In this document: positions 59,801-64,000 of the stretch, piece by piece | How the letters are laid out: each line of letters opens with the position of its first letter | How positions within the stretch are numbered: the stretch's first letter is position 1 | Source of the DNA: Candidatus Saccharimonadota bacterium | GTDB taxonomy: Bacteria; Patescibacteriota; Saccharimonadia; Saccharimonadales; Saccharimonadaceae | Length of the DNA stretch: 64,000 bases | Direction of reading: 5' to 3' | NCBI GenBank assembly: GCA_030537075.1 | Contig: JAUNOS010000001.1 | Coordinates: 94,079 to 158,078 of the forward strand | The notes under the pieces: model-generated | Database searches by the model: none | The model's input: only the letters and a program-made list of their open reading frames with translations | Told to the model about the DNA's origin: nothing | Translations under genes and position numbers: made by a program

Positions 59801-60014
59801 TGAGAAATTAATCACCATGGAGGAAGCCGATGTCGACAATGATATCGCCAAAGGTACTCCAATCATCCTGGCGAAAGACACAAACGAAAAGTGTTACGCC
59901 CTGAAGCCGGAAGACTACCTATCGCCAGTACTGAAACCAGGATCGAAAGACTACAAGCCGCGAGGATTAACAAAACTAAGTCATTTACCGAAAGGGGTGA
60001 GTTGTGAAGAGTAA
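56880..60014 (+). CDS. Large secreted SGNH hydrolase with duplicated N-terminal domain and swappable C-terminal module
   Basis: From ATG 56880 (GGGGGTG site upstream) the protein has 1,044 residues. A signal peptide or lipobox (LILGVIGVIILACTAP) opens it. Two related repeats follow (about 27-205 and 228-420; YDDLVEKVTTKTLIHHIDNYYGKSCG versus YDDLMDHITTDKLVNYVRNYYGKSCG, in parts). The SGNH domain (about 425-745) has YLALGDSFSSGEGD, TLTAGGNDVDFGG and YHPNSPGHNKIH, giving Ser, Gly/Asn and His. An Ig-like strand-rich domain (about 770-855), a Ca-binding-like stretch DLDDDGVKD / DEDLDTIDDACD and a final acidic module (about 905-1044) end the protein. The last 495 bp are repeated exactly downstream. 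It likely deacylates a surface glycan or lipid of itself or a neighbour cell. Confidence 0.85.
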   Translation: MRMRLILGVIGVIILACTAPPTEASTASEYDDLVEKVTTKTLIHHIDNYYGKSCGSPTEDYAERWLHQFKRQKENDRENHPAAVASLMKAINSPKGAYAVMYDQRNAHDNTSNPYFLRVIWTEDGRDNLTVKFRWNGGKREIYLDRKSGTHNGVHAAVVASPLLIQGRSPYCEPEFLWGYTHDYSSWLQATENTSTKLFTSTFDVEYPSGYEGARVPDRKEALSWKPTSSAYDDLMDHITTDKLVNYVRNYYGKSCGFAHVDYGDRWYELFQRPYNSTYPVHHMARESLARAISQGDYAITYIQQNTGDNKTKPYMLAVFWTEKKGEFYLEFMGEAPRRYLGTRRTKGTHGTLRAALIASPRLVSTRGGCAPELLGANYRWNYSTAWTPFFQMVEPAYTQFIDPMKIYKSTFRVKYPEGYRGKRVPGPTDIRYLALGDSFSSGEGDTERNGATGEKYYRYGTDVNEDKKKGRLKEKCHVSTRSYPYRLAQQMGLGSGPSAEWASVACSGATIYDMNGDNAEGYEGQDSPLGRLHGQENKKVLQGMALNEMIPGRVKQIEFVKKYQPKVITLTAGGNDVDFGGKITSCAHYIKSIGTCDWAKDEMETLGSQIRGQFDRLVGLYKELKSASPKSKIYAIGYPQFITDAEPAACGLNAGAIDLDERRMIVRATQYMNEVIEAAARKAGIKYVDISNALSGGRMCEKGQAYMTGIVGLGEQESYHPNSPGHNKIHAEIKKQLNHESMITYSGYPTAGDESVNAPSSIYFDKGVPSSVNTTMLANAKPSKGSQQKIALASNSLQPGSSVRIEIRSKPTELGSYTVSNEGALQQTITIPDNIPTGYHTLFVYGKSASGEDIKITQTLLVTGKSKEDLDDDGVKDINQPCGAFIQAANKDEDLDTIDDACDPEITEPVIYSARNGKAELGEDEDRIYLFRNTRASELTGITNDYVDKSKNKDNNDALVGYAASEETRGLAFEKLITMEEADVDNDIAKGTPIILAKDTNEKCYALKPEDYLSPVLKPGSKDYKPRGLTKLSHLPKGVSCEE
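59520..60014 (+). repeat. 495-bp exact repeat, copy 1 (3' end of SGNH gene)
   Basis: Line-by-line comparison with 60419-60913 shows no difference over 495 bases. It encodes the Ca-binding-like stretch from QPCGAFIQ and the C-terminal module ending KGVSCEE. Identity stops within a few bases on either side. Confidence 0.95.
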
Positions 60015-60345
60015 AGAAACAATTAATGATAGTATACCTAGTAAATTATTAAAGAAAAAAGCTGCCAGCAGAAAAAGACAGTTAGCTGGTCTATGCATTC
60101 AAACTTTTACTGGGCTTCTAGCTGTGTTTTGGCTATACAGTTGGATGATAGCGCACCTGATAAGCGACCAAACCTCTATGCTTTATAAAATTAAAGCAGG
60201 AGTAATAGTTCTGTGCTCGCTAGTAAATGTCTTCCTGCTTAAAAAATGGTGGCAGCGACTTATCTGGATACTAATTACCCTGCTTTTTGTTGCAATCTTA
60301 ACTTATTGGATTGGCTGGGACTTGTATAGTGATATACGTTTTTAG
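60004..60345 (+). CDS. Small membrane protein, family A copy 1 (candidate immunity/partner)
   Basis: The 113-residue protein has a basic start (about 1-26), then three hydrophobic segments (about 27-50, 59-77, 83-103). Its end, KKWWQRLIWILITLLFVAIL then YWIGWD, matches the other two family A copies. The GTG start lies inside the last codons of the SGNH gene (overlap 11 bases), with GGGGTGAG as ribosome site also encoded by the module end. Tight coupling of a secreted module and a small membrane protein suggests a protein pair. Immunity is inference; anchoring or export help is also possible. Confidence 0.75.
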   Translation: MKSKETINDSIPSKLLKKKAASRKRQLAGLCIQTFTGLLAVFWLYSWMIAHLISDQTSMLYKIKAGVIVLCSLVNVFLLKKWWQRLIWILITLLFVAILTYWIGWDLYSDIRF

Positions 60346-60361
60346 CAGTAAAAAAGAACTT

Positions 60362-60913
60362 ATGGTTATGGCATCAAATCATGAAGATATTGACGAAAAC
60401 GGCACATCAGACAAAAACCAGCCCTGTGGCGCATTCATCCAAGCCGCCAACAAAGACGAAGACCTAGACACCATCGATGACGCCTGCGACCCAGAAATCA
60501 CCGAGCCAGTCATCTACTCTGCCCGAAATGGCAAAGCAGAACTTGGCGAGGACGAGGATCGGATTTATCTTTTCCGCAACACACGAGCCAGTGAACTAAC
60601 GGGCATCACAAATGACTATGTTGATAAGTCAAAGAATAAAGACAATAACGATGCACTTGTTGGTTATGCCGCGAGCGAAGAAACACGTGGATTGGCATTT
60701 GAGAAATTAATCACCATGGAGGAAGCCGATGTCGACAATGATATCGCCAAAGGTACTCCAATCATCCTGGCGAAAGACACAAACGAAAAGTGTTACGCCC
60801 TGAAGCCGGAAGACTACCTATCGCCAGTACTGAAACCAGGATCGAAAGACTACAAGCCGCGAGGATTAACAAAACTAAGTCATTTACCGAAAGGGGTGAG
60901 TTGTGAAGAGTAA
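60362..60913 (+). CDS. Orphan C-terminal cassette of the SGNH protein
   Basis: The 183-residue frame starts at ATG 60362 (or 60368) with MVMASNHEDIDENGTSDKN, a Ca-binding-like stretch comparable to DLDDDGVKD of the SGNH protein. From CAGCCCTG onward it is an exact copy of the SGNH 3' end (495 bp). It lacks signal peptide, repeats and SGNH domain, so it is unlikely to be exported alone and looks like a silent cassette or a stored alternative tip. It lies after family A copy 1 and its end overlaps the family B gene. Confidence 0.8.
   Translation: MVMASNHEDIDENGTSDKNQPCGAFIQAANKDEDLDTIDDACDPEITEPVIYSARNGKAELGEDEDRIYLFRNTRASELTGITNDYVDKSKNKDNNDALVGYAASEETRGLAFEKLITMEEADVDNDIAKGTPIILAKDTNEKCYALKPEDYLSPVLKPGSKDYKPRGLTKLSHLPKGVSCEE
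60419..60913 (+). repeat. 495-bp exact repeat, copy 2 (orphan cassette)
   Basis: Identical to 59520-60014 with an offset of 899 bases. Perfect identity over 495 bases indicates very recent duplication or gene conversion, in contrast to the decayed fragments at 61880 and 62352. Confidence 0.95.
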
Positions 60914-61256
60914 GAAAATAATACAAAATATAATATTAGTCGCTGCCATGACTACTGTGCCGCTACTCGTGGTGCGAGGCGATACATATCAGATCGGGTT
61001 GATTATGGAGTTTATTGCGGCTGTGGTCAGCCTGTCGTTGTTATTTACTTCTGCGAACAGAAAAAAGAATTTTCCACTTTCACATATGGCGGCTATTTTG
61101 TGGCTATTTATTCCTGTATCATTTTTACTCCTGTTGCAAACATCTTTGTTTGGGAGTGGCTTTGAGGGTCTCTCTAATTGGGCAATAAGTGGACTCATAG
61201 TTGGTATCATCGCCATAATATTGACAAGTATTCAGCTGTTCAGGGTGAATCGTTAA
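60903..61256 (+). CDS. Small membrane protein, family B copy 1
   Basis: The 117-residue protein has four hydrophobic segments (about 8-24, 30-48, 60-82, 90-112), with WLFIPVSFLLLL in the third and an end LFRVNR. The start MKSKKIIQNIIL at GTG 60903 overlaps the stop of the orphan cassette by 11 bases, the same junction as family A copy 1. The sequence is otherwise unrelated to family A. It pairs with the copy at 61989. Function unknown; possible partner or immunity protein for the cassette. Confidence 0.75.
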   Translation: MKSKKIIQNIILVAAMTTVPLLVVRGDTYQIGLIMEFIAAVVSLSLLFTSANRKKNFPLSHMAAILWLFIPVSFLLLLQTSLFGSGFEGLSNWAISGLIVGIIAIILTSIQLFRVNR

Positions 61257-61279
61257 TGGGGCTTGATAGGGGGTGAATT

Positions 61280-61555
61280 GTGAAGAATAGAAGAATATTG
61301 AATATTGCCTCTCAATGCATATCAATGGCACTGATTGCAGTTTGGGTATGTGGTTATTTCTGTGGATATTACATAAACTCCCCGACATTCCCTCTCTACA
61401 AGTGGGTGGTGGGTGCTATCGTAGTGACATCATTGGTTAATGCGGCAGTCAATAAGAACCTATGGCAACGGCTAGCATGGTCAGTTATCGCTCTATTTTT
61501 TATAATATTCTTAGCATCCTGGATTATATGGGACGGAAATAGGTTTCAATTTTGA
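61280..61555 (+). CDS. Small membrane protein, family A copy 2
   Basis: The 91-residue protein has three hydrophobic segments (about 9-30, 38-58, 63-83) and the family A end NKNLWQRLAWSVIALFFIIF, then WIIWD. The GTG start is preceded by GGGGGTGAATT, which can be read as the tail of the cassette (GVNCEE), so a cassette once stood upstream and only its last codons survive. The start MKNRRILNIASQC resembles the MKNRTKSIRN start of copy 3. Confidence 0.75.
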   Translation: MKNRRILNIASQCISMALIAVWVCGYFCGYYINSPTFPLYKWVVGAIVVTSLVNAAVNKNLWQRLAWSVIALFFIIFLASWIIWDGNRFQF

Positions 61556-61586
61556 CAAATAAACTAGATGCTTGCCGGGATGCGCC

Positions 61587-61862
61587 GTGAAGAATAGAAC
61601 TAAATCCATCAGAAACACATTTCAATGCATAGTGATACTTGTTGTCATAGCCTGGCTGGGCGGCTTCTTGATGGGGTATTCTACGATAGAAACGGAAAGT
61701 ATCTTTAGGGTTAGTCTTATCGCTATTGTATTTTTGATTTTTGTGGCGATCTTTACTAGTAACAAATGGTGGCAGCGGGCCGTGTGGAGCATCGCCTTCC
61801 TGATGTTTCTAGTGATTTTGATACTTTGGATAGGATGGGATCAAGCTCAGTTTCAATTTTGA
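61587..61862 (+). CDS. Small membrane protein, family A copy 3
   Basis: From GTG 61587 (MKNRTKSIRNTFQC) the protein has 91 residues and three hydrophobic segments, ending NKWWQRAVWSIAFLMFLVIL, then WIGWDQAQFQF. The frame extends upstream to a TTG at 61572 but the GTG aligns with the other copies. The preceding junction is degraded. The copy is about half identical to copy 2. Confidence 0.75.
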   Translation: MKNRTKSIRNTFQCIVILVVIAWLGGFLMGYSTIETESIFRVSLIAIVFLIFVAIFTSNKWWQRAVWSIAFLMFLVILILWIGWDQAQFQF

Positions 61863-61879
61863 CAGCGAATAGAGGGCGT

Positions 61880-61999
61880 ATGTGTCCAAAACCAGAAGAC
61901 TACCTATCTCCAGCACTGAAACCGGGGTCTAGTGGCTACAAGTCACGAGGATTAACAAAATTAAATAATTTACCGAAGGGGGTGAAGTGTGAAGAATAA
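61880..61999 (+). pseudogene. Decayed 3' fragment of the cassette
   Basis: Encodes KPEDYLSPALKPGSSGYKS and RGLTKLNNLPKGVKCEE, about 80% identical in protein to the end of the exact cassette. No upstream part remains except a short unrelated open stretch. The fragment ends with the same coupling junction and overlaps the family B copy 2 start. Confidence 0.8.
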
Positions 62000-62333
62000 T
62001 AAAATTATACAGAACACGATATTAGTATTTATGATGGCTGTGGGTGCTGTCGCCGTTTTCATAGATGAGATTAACAACTTCCTGGTGGGCATTTCTCTTA
62101 TAGGAATATCTGCTTTAGTTAGTTGTAGTATTTTAGCGATTAAACGCAAAGGTTTTCTTACATACACTATTATAGCCGCATGGCTTTTTATACCTACAAC
62201 TTTTCTACTGGGTTTTCTTGGTATGTTTAACACAAATCTTGATAACTTTCTCGATTGGGCGAGGGTATGCTTTGCTGTTGGAGTGATAGCAATACCCCTT
62301 ACGGGCGTTCACTTATTTAGAGTAAATCGCTGA
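61989..62333 (+). CDS. Small membrane protein, family B copy 2
   Basis: The 114-residue protein has four hydrophobic segments, start MKNNKIIQNTILVF, third-helix motif AAWLFIPTTFLLGF and end HLFRVNR, matching family B copy 1. The GTG start overlaps the cassette fragment by 11 bases with ribosome site GGGGGTGA. The order cassette end then family B repeats the layout at 60.4-61.3 kb. Confidence 0.75.
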   Translation: MKNNKIIQNTILVFMMAVGAVAVFIDEINNFLVGISLIGISALVSCSILAIKRKGFLTYTIIAAWLFIPTTFLLGFLGMFNTNLDNFLDWARVCFAVGVIAIPLTGVHLFRVNR

Positions 62334-62351
62334 GAGATTTGAGAGCACCTT

Positions 62352-62495
62352 ATGCGAACACACAACGCTAAAGCCACCCATAATGAAATAATTGAACCTA
62401 TACTCTACACCACTCGCAACGGCAGGTCGTCGCCTGGTGAAGATGAGGATCGGATTTATCTCTTCCGAAACACTAGAGCCAGCGAGCTAACGGGT
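62352..62495 (+). pseudogene. Decayed middle fragment of the cassette, fused to the murF 3' end
   Basis: Encodes EPILYTTRNGRSSPG and EDEDRIYLFRNTRASELTG, matching the centre of the exact cassette (EPVIYSARNGKAELG, EDEDRIYLFRNTRASELTG). Similarity ends at CTAACGGG (about 62494), where murF sequence begins. The fragment has no start or end of its own. Confidence 0.8.
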
Positions 62496-63773
62496 GCTTT
62501 GCGCGAAAAACGCCCGCTTTTTCTTCAGCCACTCCGGTGATTGGCGGACGAGCTGCTGGCTGTCTGTTGGGCGTTTTAGGAGTGGCTTCAGGGCTTCTTC
62601 GAGGTAGATGCCGCCCTGGGAGCCTTTAAAGAGAAAGATGGTATCTTTGTGGGCGAGTGCTTTGAGGAGGGAGATGGCCTCGGGGGCGGTGTCAAATGAG
62701 GTAACGGTGCAGCCGCCAGCTTCGGCAGCTGGGGCGAGGTGGCGACGGGCATTTGGGCCGACAGTGATGACGTGGGCTAAGTGCTTCGGGTCGCAGAGGG
62801 TGCCTAGGGCGCGATGTTCGGCCTCGGTGGTGTCGCCTAGCTCGTTCATGTCGCCGAGGACGGCGATTTTGGTGGCAGCGGGCAATTGGTACAGCGCCTG
62901 CAGGGCTGAGCTCACGGCCAGCGGACTGGAATTGTACGAATCATCAATCAGTGTGGCGCCATTCATGCCTTCCAGGACATTCATGCGGCCCGGAACAGGG
63001 GTGAAGGCCTCCAGGGCGGTGATGACACTTTCGATGTCTAGCTCAAACTCCAGGGCCACTGCAGCGGCTCCAGAAGCGATGCGGAGCTGGTGGGGGGCGA
63101 CCACGGGCATGAGAAAGCTGCGCGAGGTCTGGTCGCCGCGCGTCAGGGTGCAGGTGTAGCCCTTGCCAGGGGTGAAAGTGCCGCTGATGTGGTACTCGGC
63201 ACCTGGCTCGGTGCTGTAGGAGATAACGCGCTCCGAGTCGGCGAAGGCGGCAAATTCGGGGCTGATGTCGTCGCGGTTATAAAGTGTGGTGACGCTGCGA
63301 GAGGAGAGGGCGAATTCTTCTTTGGCGACTGTTTCGAGATTGCCGAAAAATTCCATGTGCTCGGGGGAGATAGCGGTCACCACCAGGACGTCAGGGCGGG
63401 CGTAGCGGCCAAAGGTGGCCATTTCGCCGGGGTGGTCGATGCCGAATTCCTGGACGATGACGTTGATGTCGTGAAATTGTCCAGCGGCGCGGTAGGCGCG
63501 GCGAAGGGTGGTGATCCAATCGCTGATAGAGCGGGGATTTTGAGGCCCCTCTATGCCGAGAATTTCCAGTGGCGCGCTAAATTCGCTATTGCGATTACCT
63601 CTGTTGGTGCGGACTTTTTTGGCGCTAGAGAGGATATCGACAATGGTTGACTTGGTGGTGGTTTTACCGACACTGCCGACGACGGCCACCAGGCGGATAT
63701 GCGGGTTGGTGCGGAAAAAGCGCCGCATGATGCGCACCAGCACCCAAGCGATGAAAGATTTGAACAATGTCAT
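62487..63773 (-). CDS. murF: MurF-like UDP-MurNAc-tripeptide-D-Ala-D-Ala ligase
   Basis: The 428-residue Mur ligase has an ATP loop VVGSVGKTTTKSTI (about 31-44), EFGIDHPGEMATFGRYARPDV, TAISPEHMEFFGNLETVAKEE and DDSYNSSPLAVSSAL in the central domain, then LGDMNELGDTTEAEHRAL at the start of the C-terminal domain. A short hydrophobic segment (4-20) replaces the usual N-terminal UDP-binding domain. It should add D-Ala-D-Ala in wall synthesis. The stop codon and last few residues (STR) come from the cassette fragment, so the true C-terminus may have been altered. A TATAAT box 6 bases before the ATG gives a leaderless transcript. Confidence 0.88.
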   Translation of the reverse strand: MTLFKSFIAWVLVRIMRRFFRTNPHIRLVAVVGSVGKTTTKSTIVDILSSAKKVRTNRGNRNSEFSAPLEILGIEGPQNPRSISDWITTLRRAYRAAGQFHDINVIVQEFGIDHPGEMATFGRYARPDVLVVTAISPEHMEFFGNLETVAKEEFALSSRSVTTLYNRDDISPEFAAFADSERVISYSTEPGAEYHISGTFTPGKGYTCTLTRGDQTSRSFLMPVVAPHQLRIASGAAAVALEFELDIESVITALEAFTPVPGRMNVLEGMNGATLIDDSYNSSPLAVSSALQALYQLPAATKIAVLGDMNELGDTTEAEHRALGTLCDPKHLAHVITVGPNARRHLAPAAEAGGCTVTSFDTAPEAISLLKALAHKDTIFLFKGSQGGIYLEEALKPLLKRPTDSQQLVRQSPEWLKKKRAFFAQSTR

Positions 63774-63779
63774 GGGTTT

Positions 63780-63785
63780 ATTATA
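63780..63785 (-). promoter_or_regulatory. -10 element of murF
   Basis: TATAAT on the minus strand, preceded by GC, ends 6 bases before the ATG (leaderless type). Confidence 0.6.
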
Positions 63786-63797
63786 GCAAGAGTGGGG

Positions 63798-64000
63798 CTA
63801 GTGTGCACGGAGTTCAGTGAGCTCCTTATCGGTCACGACGCGGCCTTCCACTAATTTCAGCGCTGTTTCACCGACGGCACGATGTTCACCGAGGAGCTTA
63901 TCAAGTTCCGCATCGCGGTTCGCCTTTGCCTCGTCATACAACCTCTGCGCCTTATCTGCTGGGTTCGGATAGCCCTGCCGTTCAGCGAGCCAGGTCAGCT
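63798..64000 (-). CDS. Hypothetical protein, C-terminal part, cut by window edge
   Basis: The last 66 residues of a minus-strand gene entering from the right edge. It is charged and helical (LYDEAKANRDAELDKLLGEH, LKLVEGRVVTDKEL) with stop TAG at 63798. No domain can be assigned from this part. It ends 24 bases before the murF start. Confidence 0.6.
   Translation of the reverse strand, partial: LTWLAERQGYPNPADKAQRLYDEAKANRDAELDKLLGEHRAVGETALKLVEGRVVTDKELTELRAH

Overview
The window looks like the replication-origin region of a small bacterial genome of the Candidate Phyla Radiation, most likely Candidatus Saccharibacteria (TM7). This is inference from gene content. The supporting features are a rpmH-rnpA-yidC-jag / dnaA-dnaN core, a VirB4/VirB6/PrgI-type secretion system with many small VirB2-like pilins, cell-wall enzymes (MurE- and MurF-like ligases, FemX-like transferase, M23 and C39-like peptidases), a group I intron in a tRNA, and many genes whose -10 box lies directly against the start codon. 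The standard genetic code fits all reading frames.

Layout. 1-1,000: start of an anaerobic ribonucleotide reductase gene behind two NrdR boxes, then a tRNA-Asn(GUU) split by a 245-base group I intron. 1,000-17,000: a LexA-type DNA-binding protein and an HNH nuclease, then a surface-polysaccharide locus (priming transferase, six glycosyltransferases, UDP-GlcNAc 2-epimerase, pyruvyl transferase, Wzm/Wzt ABC exporter, Wzy/WaaL-like membrane protein) with one secreted wall-binding protein. 17,000-21,750: jag, yidC, rnpA, rpmH, a bipartite oriC flanking dnaA, and dnaN.

21,750-42,800: the secretion system. It runs on the minus strand from two VirB6-like proteins through PrgI, a TraC N-terminal-like protein, VirB4, a 1,010-residue M23-peptidase membrane protein and a C39-like peptidase. 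A divergent block at 40,411-42,750 encodes six small pilin-like proteins, and a seventh lies at 47.5 kb. 42,800-53,300: hsp20, comF, rlmH, a GDSL lipoprotein, rhuM, five tRNAs counting tRNA-Asp at 40.2 kb, a DUF218 protein, small hypotheticals and valS. 53,300-64,000: femX-like, tsaD (with a palindromic in-frame insertion), murE-like, a large secreted SGNH hydrolase followed by a cassette array, and murF-like.

The most unusual region is 59,500-62,500. The C-terminal module of the secreted SGNH protein is duplicated exactly (495 bp) as an orphan cassette without a signal peptide, and two decayed fragments of it follow. Five small membrane-protein genes of two families are interspersed, and each begins with GTG at the conserved end of the module. 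The layout resembles polymorphic-toxin or contact-dependent systems with swappable C-terminal tips and immunity genes, but I recognise neither the module nor the membrane proteins, so function is inference.
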